A DNA stretch of 64,000 bases from an uncultured Collinsella sp. (GTDB lineage Bacteria > Actinomycetota > Coriobacteriia > Coriobacteriales > Coriobacteriaceae), in contig UQTU01000011.1 in the NCBI GenBank assembly GCA_900544135.1, positions 7,271 through 71,270 on the forward strand, given 5' to 3'. Position numbers and translations under genes: made by a program. Shown here piece after piece: positions 20,455 through 29,467 of the stretch (the first letter of the stretch is position 1; every line of letters starts with the position of its first letter). The notes beneath the pieces are model-generated. The model did not search any database. It was not told the origin of the DNA and was given only the letters and a program-made list of their open reading frames with translations.

Positions 20455-21908
20455 CGAGCAATCGCCTTCTTAACGCACGCGACGAGCGTCGATGCCGCCG
20501 TCTCGATATCGCGGTCGCCCACGAGTGTGCGCACGTCAAACAGGACGCGATCGTGCGAGGCGCGCGTGACGACCGGCGTGTCGAAATCTTGGACGAGCGA
20601 GCGCTTGAGTGCGTCAACGGAAAGACGCTCATCGACGAGGCGCACGGCAACGCACATGGTGGGCAGCTCCACGGTAGGCAGCGAGCCGCCACCAGGGGTC
20701 GACGATTCCTCGACGATCTCCACCTGAACGGCACACGGGTAGCCAGCCTTATCGAGCCCGGCGACCATACGATCGCGCAGCTTGCGGGCACGTCGCTCCA
20801 AATGGGCCTGCGGCAGCGTAAGCATGCTGAGCACCGGAATATCGCGATGGGCAACATCGGCGCCGTCCATGTAGATACGCAGCGTGGCCTCGAGCGCCGT
20901 CAGCGCGAGCTTGCCCGGGCGCAGGGCGCGCATAAGCGGATGTGACCCACAGGCCTGGACCAGATTGCGACGGCCCATGATAATGCCCGCTTGTGCGGCA
21001 CCGAGCAGTTTATCGCCCGAGCACGACACCAGATCGAGCCCTGCCAAAACCGAAGCCGGCGTGGTTTCTTCGCCGCCGCGCACCAAGATGTCGTCGGGCA
21101 ACAGCGCGCCCGACCCCTGGTCCTCGTAGAACAGCAGGCCATGCTTGTGGGCCAGAGCGGCAAGCTCCCGAGAGCCCACCTCCTCGTGAAAGCCCTCGAT
21201 GCGATAGTTGGAAGGATGGACCTTGAGGATCATCGCCGTATCGGGCGTGATGGCGCGCTCATAGTCGTCCAAATGCGTGCGGTTGGTGGCGCCGACCTCG
21301 ACGAGTTTGGCGCCCGAAGCCGCCATGACATCGGGGATGCGGAAGCTGCCGCCGATCTCGACAAGCTCGCCGCGGCTGACGATGACCTCCTTGCCTGCGG
21401 CATGGGTCGCCAGCACCAGCAGTACCGCGGCGGCGTTGTTGTTGACCACGAGCGCGTCCTCGGCACCGGTGAGCGAGCGGATGAGCTGCGCGGCATGCTC
21501 TTTGCGCGATCCGCGCGAACAGGTGTCCACACTGTACTCGAGCGTGCTGTACCCGCGCGCAACCTCGGCCACGGCCTTGGCGACCGACTCCGCGAGCGGG
21601 GCGCGGCCCAAGTTGGTATGGATAACCACACCCGTGGCGTTAACTGCGGGACGCAGGCTCGGCAGCGCGGAGCGGTGCGCACGAAATTCAATGGCCGAGG
21701 CCAGGTCGCGCTTAGAGCGCGGGGCGGCACCGGCGCGAATGGCGGCGCGCTCCTCGTCGAGCTCGGCCGTCACGGCAGCATGGACCACCGCGTCGCAGGT
21801 CTCCCCCGCCGCCTTCACCACCGGCCACTCGGCAAGCAGCTCGTTGACGGAAGGAATAGCGCGAAGGCGGGCGCGTACCTCATCGGACATGTTCTGGCTA
21901 TCGCTCAT
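20451..21908 (-). CDS. selA: L-seryl-tRNA(Sec) selenium transferase SelA
   Basis: A 485-residue PLP enzyme that turns Ser-tRNA(Sec) into Sec-tRNA(Sec) with selenophosphate. The PLP lysine is Lys300 in SCSGDKLLGAAQAG. TNLGRAPLAES and YSTLEYSVDTCSRGSR match the family. A second in-frame ATG seven codons in (MSDEVRAR) could be the start, but the first is kept. It overlaps selB by four bases, and the molybdopterin oxidoreductase gene ends 76 bases upstream on the same strand, so selA may be cotranscribed with it. Confidence 0.96.
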   Translation of the reverse strand: MSDSQNMSDEVRARLRAIPSVNELLAEWPVVKAAGETCDAVVHAAVTAELDEERAAIRAGAAPRSKRDLASAIEFRAHRSALPSLRPAVNATGVVIHTNLGRAPLAESVAKAVAEVARGYSTLEYSVDTCSRGSRKEHAAQLIRSLTGAEDALVVNNNAAAVLLVLATHAAGKEVIVSRGELVEIGGSFRIPDVMAASGAKLVEVGATNRTHLDDYERAITPDTAMILKVHPSNYRIEGFHEEVGSRELAALAHKHGLLFYEDQGSGALLPDDILVRGGEETTPASVLAGLDLVSCSGDKLLGAAQAGIIMGRRNLVQACGSHPLMRALRPGKLALTALEATLRIYMDGADVAHRDIPVLSMLTLPQAHLERRARKLRDRMVAGLDKAGYPCAVQVEIVEESSTPGGGSLPTVELPTMCVAVRLVDERLSVDALKRSLVQDFDTPVVTRASHDRVLFDVRTLVGDRDIETAASTLVACVKKAIAR

Positions 21909-21984
21909 GTGCGGCCTTTCAAAACCAAAGGTGAATCAATCGTTCGAACGTCAAACTATCAGCCAATTCGATCGGCTGAGTCAA

Positions 21985-24102
21985 TCAATCGCTATTATCC
22001 TCGCGCGCCGCGATCTTTTCCACGCGAACGGCGTTTTCCTGGGTGAGCGCGGCGCCCGTCAACGGGTCCCAACGCAACGGTGTATGGTCGAGCGGGCCGA
22101 CGCCCAAGGCTTGAGCGCCGCCGGCATCGGCGCCAAACGAACGCCCACCGGGGGCGGCCGAGGTGAAGATGCACGCCGGATGCAGATACGGCGTCGTCTC
22201 CACGCGCACGCGGTCGCGGCCCATATCGCTCACGAGCTCGACGATCTCGCCGTCGGCGATGCCCATGTGCGCAGCAGCATCGGCATTCATCTGCACGGCA
22301 TCCAGGTCCGATCCAGCCTCGGCGGCACCTTGAGCCGCAAGCCTGCGCGAGGTGTGCGACTCAAAGGGACGGTTGCCACTAATGAGGCGAAACATCCCCG
22401 GGCCGGGCTCCACCATGGGCGCAATCCAGTTGGGCACACGACCCATGCCGACTCGTTCCCATACGTCGCTTGCCAGCGCAATTTTGCCGCCGGCAAGCGG
22501 AATCACCGGCTCACCCGTGCGCGACGGCAGCGCCACGCCCGTATCGGCCCAGCCGCGCTCCTTGAGCTCGTCCAGATCGATCCCAAAAGGCGCCACCTGG
22601 GCAGCCGCCAGATCGTCAGACGTAAACTGGAAATACTCGCCCACGCCACACGCCTGCGCCAGACCGGCAAAAATCTCCCGACCGGGACGTGTGTCGTCAT
22701 GCTGCACAGGCAGCACGGCGTTGCGGTAGAACACGCGCGCATCGTTGGTGCCTATCACCGTTCCAACGCCACGGTCGGCCTCCAGATACGTCACGTCGGG
22801 CAGCACGAAGTCAGAAGCGCGCGCTGTCTCGGACCAGCGAATATCAACGGTCACGAGCAAGTCGAGCTGTTGCAAAATACCCAACCAAGCCTGCGCATTG
22901 CCATAGCCCGCACCGGGGTTACTGGCATAGACGATGAGCCCACGCAAATCGCCGGCAAGAATCGACTGACCGATGGTCGTGCACAGTCCGCGCACCGGAT
23001 CGACCAGTGGATAGCGCTCGGACCCCAACTTGGGCTCACGTGGCATCGACGGCGTCGCAAAACGCGCAGGGTCCAAATCGCCCAACGCAAGCGGCGTGGG
23101 CGGGTTGAGGGCACCGCCCGCGTGTCCGATGCAGCCCAGCAGCACATCGATCAGACAAATCGCGCGCGCGGTCTGGGTGCTATTGGCATACGCGATACCG
23201 ATGCCGCCATGAAAGCCCGCATCCACCACAGCGGCAGGCGCGGCGGCAGCCAGATCGCGCGCCGTCGCGATAATCTCTGCGGCCGGCACGTCGCACATCG
23301 ACTCGGCCCACTCGGGCGTCCAAACAGCAGCCGCCTGCGCCAGCTCGCCAAAACCCGTGGTATAGCGGGTCACGAACTCATGGTCATACAGGCCCTCGGC
23401 AATCAAGACATGCGCAATGCCCAGCAGCAAGGCCAGGTCACAGCCCGGGCGCACGCGCAGCCAGCGGTCGGCAAGCGCAGCCGAGCCACTGCGCCGGGGG
23501 TCGACCACGATAATCTTCGCCCCACGGCGACGGGCATCGTTGAGCGCATCAACGGTCCCCATCGTCGACGAATCGACGATGGAACGCCCCAGGTACATGA
23601 TGCAATCGGTGTGCGCCAGGTCGGAGGCGGGGCTGTAGCCCAGGCTGTGCTCCCAACCGGTGAGACGGCTTACCTCGCAGGCGCCATCGGCACCGTACAC
23701 GTTGGGCGAACCCAGCGCATGCATAAGGCGATAGGCCCAGTAGCGGTCGAACGAGGGAACGCCGAGCGTCATGCCCAGCGCACGAGGCCCGCACTCGTCA
23801 ACAATCCCCAAAAGACGCTCGGCAATCTGAGCAAACGCCTCGTCCCAGGTAATCGCATCAAACCCCGAGCCATCCCGGCGGCGTCGCATAGGGTGCACGA
23901 TGCGGTCGCGCTCGTCAAACGGCATTGCCAGGCGATGCCGTCCGCGGGCGCACAGGGCGCGCGCCGCGCACGGATGCCCCGGCACCGGCAACTCAGCCAC
24001 CACGCGACCGCCCTCAACGCGTGCCGCAAAGGCGCAATCGGCATAGCATCCCCCGCATGTGGTCACCACGGCGCGACCGTCACGCTTCACAGCAGATGCC
24101 AT
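21985..24102 (-). CDS. Molybdopterin oxidoreductase of the DMSO reductase family, substrate unknown
   Basis: A 705-residue enzyme. An N-terminal [4Fe-4S] motif is visible (Cys16, 19, 23, 51), then the molybdopterin domain, then a C-terminal dinucleotide-binding domain with SGNRPFESHTSRRL. The likely Mo ligand is Cys142 in GADGACEVSRL, so this is a cysteine enzyme, unlike FdhF at 36817. No twin-arginine signal is seen, so it should be cytoplasmic. Formate, thiosulfate or another substrate is possible. The ATG at 24102 follows GAAAGGGG; a longer frame from 24120 is less likely. It lies between the formate channel and selA, separated from the channel by a terminator. Confidence 0.82.
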   Translation of the reverse strand: MASAVKRDGRAVVTTCGGCYADCAFAARVEGGRVVAELPVPGHPCAARALCARGRHRLAMPFDERDRIVHPMRRRRDGSGFDAITWDEAFAQIAERLLGIVDECGPRALGMTLGVPSFDRYWAYRLMHALGSPNVYGADGACEVSRLTGWEHSLGYSPASDLAHTDCIMYLGRSIVDSSTMGTVDALNDARRRGAKIIVVDPRRSGSAALADRWLRVRPGCDLALLLGIAHVLIAEGLYDHEFVTRYTTGFGELAQAAAVWTPEWAESMCDVPAAEIIATARDLAAAAPAAVVDAGFHGGIGIAYANSTQTARAICLIDVLLGCIGHAGGALNPPTPLALGDLDPARFATPSMPREPKLGSERYPLVDPVRGLCTTIGQSILAGDLRGLIVYASNPGAGYGNAQAWLGILQQLDLLVTVDIRWSETARASDFVLPDVTYLEADRGVGTVIGTNDARVFYRNAVLPVQHDDTRPGREIFAGLAQACGVGEYFQFTSDDLAAAQVAPFGIDLDELKERGWADTGVALPSRTGEPVIPLAGGKIALASDVWERVGMGRVPNWIAPMVEPGPGMFRLISGNRPFESHTSRRLAAQGAAEAGSDLDAVQMNADAAAHMGIADGEIVELVSDMGRDRVRVETTPYLHPACIFTSAAPGGRSFGADAGGAQALGVGPLDHTPLRWDPLTGAALTQENAVRVEKIAAREDNSD

Positions 24103-24165
24103 CTCGATTACCCCTTTCACAAGCCAAACACAACAGACCGACAGCCCGGGAACGAGCCCCAGGCC

Positions 24166-24203
24166 AAAAAAGCCTCCCGCACGGCAACGCCCCGCGGGAG
24201 GCC
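24166..24203 (-). terminator. Intrinsic terminator after the formate channel gene
   Basis: On the minus strand GCCTCCCGC pairs with GCGGGAGGC across a loop, followed by TTTTTT. It ends the long hydN-fdhF-hyf-foc operon, about 20 bases after the channel gene. Confidence 0.88.
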
Positions 24204-24224
24204 CAACGTCAAACAGGCGATACC

Positions 24225-25064
24225 TTACGCCTCGGACTTCTTGGCGTAGATAAACCAGTAGCCGAGCGCGACCAGAACCGCGCCGCCCACGATGTTGCCC
24301 AGCGTGGCGGCGGACAGGTTAAACGCAATGCCCGCGGCGTTGAGCGCATCGGCGCCGGCGACGTCGGCGCCATAGCCGCACGCGTGCATCACGGCACCCA
24401 TGGGCAAAAAGTACATATTGGCAACGCAGTGCTCAAAACCGCAGGCCACAAAGGCGGCGATGGGCAGCAGAATGCCCACAACCTTATCGACCACGGTCTT
24501 GCCGGCGGTACCGATCCACACGGCCAGGCACACAAAGATGTTGCACAGGATGCCGCGGAAGAAGATCGTCACCCAGTCGACCGTCACCTTGCCGGCGGCG
24601 ACGCTCACCATGGAATTGGCGACCGCCTCGCCGTTAAGCTTGTAAATGCCGGCCATGTACACCAAAAAGACGATGAACAGGGCACCGACAAAGTTACCAA
24701 GCCACACGACGAGCCATGCCCTGAGCATCTGGACCAGGGTGATTTTTTTGCTCTTGAGCGCGCAGACCATAAGCGAATTACCGGTAAACAGCTCGGCGCC
24801 ACACACCAGCACCAGCACCAGGCCCAGGCAAAAGCACAGGCCGCCCACGACGCGCTGAGCGCCCCAGCCCAGCGTGCTATCGCTCAAGAACACGGTAAAG
24901 AACAGGCCGCCGAAGGCAATAAACGCACCGGCGAACATTGCCAACAGAAAGGCCTTTGCGACCGGCAGGTTGGCCTTGGTCACGCCGGCGACCTCGGTCT
25001 TGGCCTCGATCGCGACGGGCGCCAGGCAATCGGGAGCGGGATATTCTGCCTTGGAATCTGCCAT
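24225..25064 (-). CDS. focA: Formate/nitrite transporter family channel
   Basis: A 279-residue membrane protein of the FNT family with six predicted membrane spans. Landmarks are AGAFIAFGGLFFTVFL, GAELFTGNSLMVCALK, WLGNFVGALFIVFLVY and ACGFEHCVANMYFLPMG, the last carrying the conserved pore histidine. It sits at the end of the formate hydrogenlyase genes, so it should move formate; in E. coli the hyf operon also ends in a formate channel gene. The ATG at 25064 (MADSKAEY) follows AAAGAAGTGATTG; the frame from 25097 is longer without a better signal. Confidence 0.93.
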   Translation of the reverse strand: MADSKAEYPAPDCLAPVAIEAKTEVAGVTKANLPVAKAFLLAMFAGAFIAFGGLFFTVFLSDSTLGWGAQRVVGGLCFCLGLVLVLVCGAELFTGNSLMVCALKSKKITLVQMLRAWLVVWLGNFVGALFIVFLVYMAGIYKLNGEAVANSMVSVAAGKVTVDWVTIFFRGILCNIFVCLAVWIGTAGKTVVDKVVGILLPIAAFVACGFEHCVANMYFLPMGAVMHACGYGADVAGADALNAAGIAFNLSAATLGNIVGGAVLVALGYWFIYAKKSEA

Positions 25065-25106
25065 GTCAATCACTTCTTTCCTAATCAGCAGGGACAAGCG
25101 CTCCTA

Positions 25107-25607
25107 TTACTCTTGCCCCAAGCGGACAAAGTGGGAAAAGTCGTTGGCGGCCACGGCGTCGTACACGGCGTCGACGGCGTCAAAGACCTCCGGGGACATG
25201 GGGTTGTAGAACTCCGTGTCGCCCGGCTGAATCCCAACGAAGACGATATCATCACACGATTGTTCGATTTCCTCGATCAGAATCGACAAAGGAAGCGAAT
25301 GCGTGGTGAACATCGACTTGCGGGCCACATCGCGCTTGTCGAGCAAGCGGATGGACCCGACGGGCAGCGCCATGTCGGCGGCATCGACCAAAACCAAACG
25401 CGGCGGACGCTCGCGCTTGACCTCGATGATGTCGTCCTCGGGCGTTTGCCCGCCGTCGATGGTGTACCAACCGGCGATGGGCGCGTCCTCCATCTTTTTG
25501 GAGAGCACGGGGCCGGCGGCATCGTCGGCACGCAGCACGCTTCCCGCCGTGAGCACGATACCCGCAAACGGGGCTCCGTTCACACGTCCATCTACAACGC
25601 GACCCAT
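25107..25607 (-). CDS. hycI: Hydrogenase maturation endopeptidase (HycI type)
   Basis: A 166-residue aspartic-type protease that trims the C-terminal tail of the [NiFe] large subunit after nickel insertion. The N-terminal segment LTAGSVLRADDAAGP matches the family motif with its nickel-binding Asp; GIQPGDTEFYNPMSPEV resembles HycI of E. coli. Its target should be HyfG, whose tail continues ~44 residues past the DPCYSCTDR site. It overlaps the hyfJ stop by one base (TAATG). Confidence 0.92.
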   Translation of the reverse strand: MGRVVDGRVNGAPFAGIVLTAGSVLRADDAAGPVLSKKMEDAPIAGWYTIDGGQTPEDDIIEVKRERPPRLVLVDAADMALPVGSIRLLDKRDVARKSMFTTHSLPLSILIEEIEQSCDDIVFVGIQPGDTEFYNPMSPEVFDAVDAVYDAVAANDFSHFVRLGQE

Positions 25608-26188
25608 TACTGCAACCTTCCCGTCAGATACACGCCCGACACATCGCGCACGCGCTCAACCAGATCGCGAAACTTCATCAGAAACGCGACCTGCTGGGCA
25701 TGCAGGCCAAAGTCGTCGTCGAACACCGAGATGCCGGCCTTGGCCGACCCGCGAAAACCGCGCTCGTCGAGCAGCGCATCGCAGGCCTCGAGCAGCGACG
25801 GCACCGCCGCCTTGTCGAGCTGGCACTCGCCAAAGGAGCGGATGGCCTCGAACTTGGTCTTGGCCTCCCCCTCCGGCAGCGCGTCGACGAGCGAATAGAA
25901 GACATCCACCGGCACCGACAGGCGCGGCTCAAAGCAGTCGAGCACGCCGGTGTGGTGGCCCACGGCGAGCGTGTAGTACAGCACGTCGCAGGCCTCCTGG
26001 GGAACGTCTTCCTCGGTCTCCACAAACTTACGCGTGAGCTCGTAAAAGACCACTTGGTCGGGCGCATGGCCCAGGCAGGGGTCGGCGACGCCCTCGGCGG
26101 CCTCGTCGCTTGCGCGCAAGGCATCGCCAAAGGAGCCGCCGAGCATACCGGGGCCCGCAAAGTAACCAGAGCGGTCCGTGAGCTCCAT
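25607..26188 (-). CDS. hyfJ: Formate hydrogenlyase maturation protein HycH/HyfJ-like
   Basis: A 193-residue soluble protein with VVFYELTRKFVETEE and TLAVGHHTGVLDCF, the features of the HycH family, whose members help assemble the hydrogenase of formate hydrogenlyase. E. coli HycH and HyfJ are shorter (~137 residues). The start abuts the hyfI stop with no gap, and its stop overlaps hycI by one base, so translation is coupled. The exact step it serves in maturation is not known. Confidence 0.86.
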   Translation of the reverse strand: MELTDRSGYFAGPGMLGGSFGDALRASDEAAEGVADPCLGHAPDQVVFYELTRKFVETEEDVPQEACDVLYYTLAVGHHTGVLDCFEPRLSVPVDVFYSLVDALPEGEAKTKFEAIRSFGECQLDKAAVPSLLEACDALLDERGFRGSAKAGISVFDDDFGLHAQQVAFLMKFRDLVERVRDVSGVYLTGRLQ

Positions 26189-26971
26189 CTAGCGACCTCC
26201 GGCCAGCACCAGATCCTGCAGCGCCGAGTAGACCTCAACGCGGCGAGGATCGTCCTGCTTATCGATGAGCAGCGCCATGGCACCGCGGATATCGCCCTTG
26301 GGCGCGCCCTCGAGCGTATCCATAAACTCGTTGGCCAGGTCGCGGCCGTAACGGTAGCCGCTCATGGCGCGAGCCTCGCGCTCGATGGCAACGCGCAGCT
26401 TGTACGGCACGCCGGGGTGCAGGATATCGGCCTGCTCGCCGGCGGCCTCCACCGTGGTCTCGGCATGGAGCTTTTGGTCCAGCAGACCGAGCGCAATGGC
26501 AAAGCCGTAGATGGTCTGCGCGGGGCTGGGCGGGCAGCCGGGGATGTAGACATCGACCGGCAGAATCTTGTCCGTGCCGCCCCAGACGCAGTAGTTGTCG
26601 TAGAAGATACCACCGGTGCAACCGCACGCGCCATAGGACACCACGATCTTGGGATCGGGTGCGGCCTCAAAGGCGCGCAGGGCCGGCATGCGCATGGCAC
26701 GCGTCACGGCGCCGGTGTACAGCAGCACATCGGCGTGACGGGGCGAAGGCACGACCTTGATGCCAAAGCGCTCGACGTCGAAGACGGGCGTGATGGAACC
26801 GAAGATCTCGATCTCGCAGCCGTTGCAGCCGCCGCAGTCGACACGGTAGACGTACACCGAGCGCTTGATCTTCTTAAGAAGAGTCGCCTTGGCCTTCTCG
26901 ATGCTCTCGTCGAGCTCGATCTTGGTCGGGCGGTACTGAAGCCGCTCGGGCAAAAGCGTGGGTTCGGCCAT
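26189..26971 (-). CDS. hyfI: Hydrogenase-4 small subunit (NuoB-like)
   Basis: A 260-residue iron-sulphur subunit of a membrane-bound [NiFe] hydrogenase, homologous to complex I NuoB. Cys ligands are seen in DCGGCNGCEIEIFG (46, 49, 52), YGACGCTGG (116, 118) and IPGCPPSPAQ (146); these hold the proximal [4Fe-4S] cluster. It passes electrons from the Fe-S chain to the NiFe site on HyfG. Two bases separate it from hyfH. Confidence 0.95.
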   Translation of the reverse strand: MAEPTLLPERLQYRPTKIELDESIEKAKATLLKKIKRSVYVYRVDCGGCNGCEIEIFGSITPVFDVERFGIKVVPSPRHADVLLYTGAVTRAMRMPALRAFEAAPDPKIVVSYGACGCTGGIFYDNYCVWGGTDKILPVDVYIPGCPPSPAQTIYGFAIALGLLDQKLHAETTVEAAGEQADILHPGVPYKLRVAIEREARAMSGYRYGRDLANEFMDTLEGAPKGDIRGAMALLIDKQDDPRRVEVYSALQDLVLAGGR

Positions 26972-26973
26972 GG

Positions 26974-27690
26974 TTACTCCTCCTTCGTTTCAAAATCCAT
27001 GATGATGCCCTCGACCGGCGCCGGACCGGCGGGGATCTCGGGCGCATCGGGGGTGAGCTCGCGGGCGACATACTCCGGGGTCACGCCGTGGCCGCCCAGA
27101 TACTCCATGCCGGGGCCCTGGGGCTCACCGGACGCAAGCGTCTCGTTGGCAGCCATGCCGCGCGCGTTGCCGGTCTTTACGGCCGAAGCGGCGCGCAGGG
27201 CATCGAGCTCGCGCTTGCACTCCTGGCACATACCGACGGTACGGGCGGCCTGCTCGGCCTCCATGCCGCCGGCCTTTTGCAGCAGGCGCTTGGCGTAGTC
27301 GATCTCCTTGTGCGGGGCAAACGGCTTGCCGCAACGCGAGCAGTGCTCGAGCGTATAGACGCTCTTGCTGGTGAGGTCGTCCTTGCTCATGACGGCCAGC
27401 TCAAACTCCTCGGTGAGCTTGATGGCCTCCATGGGGCAGGCCTCCTCGCAGCGGCCGCAAAAGATGCAGCGGCCGTAGTCGATCGACCAGGTGATGGTAT
27501 CGGCCGCAAGGTCGGTGTCCATGCGAATGGCATCGGCCGGGCACGCCACGCCGCAGGCACCGCAGGCGATGCAGAGCTCGGCGTTGTGCTCGGGCTTGCC
27601 GCGCATGTCCTTATTGGTGGGGAACGGCGCAAACGGGTACTTGACCGTCGCGTCGCCGGCCTTGGCGTTGACCTTCCAAAGCTTCAGCAT
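26974..27690 (-). CDS. hyfH: Hydrogenase-4 ferredoxin-like subunit (NuoI-like)
   Basis: A 238-residue protein with two [4Fe-4S] motifs: Cys40, 43, 46, 50 and Cys75, 78, 81, 85. It relays electrons to HyfI. A second part, absent from the simplest family members, carries two CxxC pairs (Cys117/120 in HCSRCGKPF and Cys155/158 in CQECKRE), perhaps a zinc site; a similar pair is known in some HycF/EchF proteins. The ATG at 27690 (MLKLWKV) is used; the longer open frame from 27813 runs into hyfG and is not coding. One base separates it from the hyfG stop. Confidence 0.94.
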   Translation of the reverse strand: MLKLWKVNAKAGDATVKYPFAPFPTNKDMRGKPEHNAELCIACGACGVACPADAIRMDTDLAADTITWSIDYGRCIFCGRCEEACPMEAIKLTEEFELAVMSKDDLTSKSVYTLEHCSRCGKPFAPHKEIDYAKRLLQKAGGMEAEQAARTVGMCQECKRELDALRAASAVKTGNARGMAANETLASGEPQGPGMEYLGGHGVTPEYVARELTPDAPEIPAGPAPVEGIIMDFETKEE

Positions 27691-27691
27691 A

Positions 27692-29464
27692 TTAGAGCGC
27701 CTCCTCATCGAGCGGAGCGGCCATGGTGCCCTCGCCCGCAAGCGGCGACTTGTCGCGCCAGACGTTCTCGAACTGTTCCTTGTCGAGCACATGGTCGCGC
27801 TTGGCGGCGACATCGGTCACCGTCACGCGGTCGGTGCAGGAGTAGCACGGGTCGAGAGAGCCGACGATCAGCGCCGCGTCGCCCACGGTGTTGCCGCGGA
27901 ACATGTAGCGCAGGACCGGCCAGTTGCTGTACGTGGCGGCCTTGGCGCGCCAGCGGTAGCACTTCTGGTTATTGCCGAGCATGGCCCAGTGCACGTCCTC
28001 GCCGCGCGGCGCCTCGGTGGCGCCGATGGCGTACTTGTGCGGGGTGTACTCCCAATCCGTGGTGAGGATGGGGCCCGACGGGCAGTTCTCGAGCATGGTC
28101 TCGATCATGTCGATCGAATCGTAGACCTCCTGGATGCGAACGGCGGTACGGCCGAAGGCATCGCAGGTGTCGGCCGTGGCAGCATGCATCTTTTGGACGT
28201 CCGGATCGGCGTAGCCGTCGAAGGGATGGTCAAAACGCACGTCGCGGGCATAGCCCGAGCCACGCATGAGCGGGCCGACCGGCGAGAAGTCGCGAGCGAT
28301 CTTACGGTCCAGAATGCCGATGCCACTCGTACGCTCAATAAAGTTGGGCGTGGAGAGCAAGACGTCGACGAGCTCCTGAACCTCGAAGCGCAGCTGGTGG
28401 ATGGTCGTGAGCGTGGAGAGCTTCTGCTCGGCCAAAATGTCGCGACGCACGCCGCCGATTACGTTGAGACCGTAGGTCTTGCGGTGACCGGAGAGCTTCT
28501 CGGCCAGGTCCATGGACTTCTCGCGGACGCGGAAGAACTGCTGGAAGCCGGAGTCGAAACCCGTGTAGTGCGACGCCAGGCCAATGTTGAGCAGATGCGA
28601 GTGCAGACGCTCGACCTCGAGCATGATGGCGCGGATGTACTGGGCGCGCGGCGGAACATGGATGCCCTGGGCGCGCTCGACGGCCTCGGCATAGGCCACC
28701 GAGTGGGCGCAGCCGCAGATGCCGCAGATGCGGTCGGCGAGGAACGTCACGGCGTCATAGTTCAGGCGCGTCTCGGCGACCTTCTCCATGCCGCGGTGCA
28801 CGTAGAACAGACGGTAGTCGGCGTCGACGATCGTCTCGCCCTCAACGAACAGGCGGAAGTGGCCGGGCTCGTCGGAGGTAATGTGCAACGGGCCCATGGG
28901 GACAAGCGTCGTCTCCTTGCCCTTGGTATCGGCCAAGAACTCGTAGTTTTCCATGTCGCTCGCAGGAGCGGGACGGAAGCGGTAGTCCATGGAGTCCTTG
29001 CGCAGCGGGTACAGGCCGCTGGGCCAGTCATCGGGCAGCACCAGGCGGCGACGATCGGGCAGACCCTCGGGAATCAAGCCGAACATGTCGCGCAGCTCGC
29101 GCTCGCCCCACACACAGGCGGGGACGAACGGTGTCACGGACGGGAACGTCATCTTGGCGGGATCGACCTCGGTGCGCACGGTCACCCAACCGGGATCCTC
29201 CCCCTCCATGGAGATGACATAGTACACGGCGTAACGGCCGCACAGGCTGCGCTCATCGTTGCCGATGATCACGGGAATCCAGCCGTAGCGCTCGTAGTAC
29301 AGGTAGTGGACGGCCTCGGGCAGCTTGTCCTGCTTGACGGTGATCGTCAGCTGGTCCTCGCACTGCCACTCGACCTTCTCGATGCAGCCCGGAACAGCGC
29401 GGCGCAGGGCCTCGACATGGCTCTCGCAGCGACGGGCATACACCTTGTTCTCAGTTTCAATCAT
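27692..29464 (-). CDS. hyfG: Hydrogenase-4 large subunit, NiFe catalytic (NuoC-NuoD fusion)
   Basis: A 590-residue protein. Residues 1-170 resemble NuoC (30 kDa subunit) and the rest NuoD (49 kDa). The nickel ligands are complete: RICGIC with Cys247 and Cys250, and DPCYSC with Cys540 and Cys543. Cys and not selenocysteine is used. About 44 residues follow the DPCYSCTDR segment, the tail that HycI is expected to remove after Arg546. It produces H2 on the cytoplasmic side of the membrane complex. Four bases separate it from hyfF. Confidence 0.96.
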   Translation of the reverse strand: MIETENKVYARRCESHVEALRRAVPGCIEKVEWQCEDQLTITVKQDKLPEAVHYLYYERYGWIPVIIGNDERSLCGRYAVYYVISMEGEDPGWVTVRTEVDPAKMTFPSVTPFVPACVWGERELRDMFGLIPEGLPDRRRLVLPDDWPSGLYPLRKDSMDYRFRPAPASDMENYEFLADTKGKETTLVPMGPLHITSDEPGHFRLFVEGETIVDADYRLFYVHRGMEKVAETRLNYDAVTFLADRICGICGCAHSVAYAEAVERAQGIHVPPRAQYIRAIMLEVERLHSHLLNIGLASHYTGFDSGFQQFFRVREKSMDLAEKLSGHRKTYGLNVIGGVRRDILAEQKLSTLTTIHQLRFEVQELVDVLLSTPNFIERTSGIGILDRKIARDFSPVGPLMRGSGYARDVRFDHPFDGYADPDVQKMHAATADTCDAFGRTAVRIQEVYDSIDMIETMLENCPSGPILTTDWEYTPHKYAIGATEAPRGEDVHWAMLGNNQKCYRWRAKAATYSNWPVLRYMFRGNTVGDAALIVGSLDPCYSCTDRVTVTDVAAKRDHVLDKEQFENVWRDKSPLAGEGTMAAPLDEEAL

Positions 29465-29467
29465 TCG

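Noticed and set aside
21277..25898. Long plus-strand frames opposite selA, the Mo oxidoreductase and the formate channel
   Set aside because: Antisense to genes with clear motifs; His/Arg-rich shadows without ribosome binding sites.
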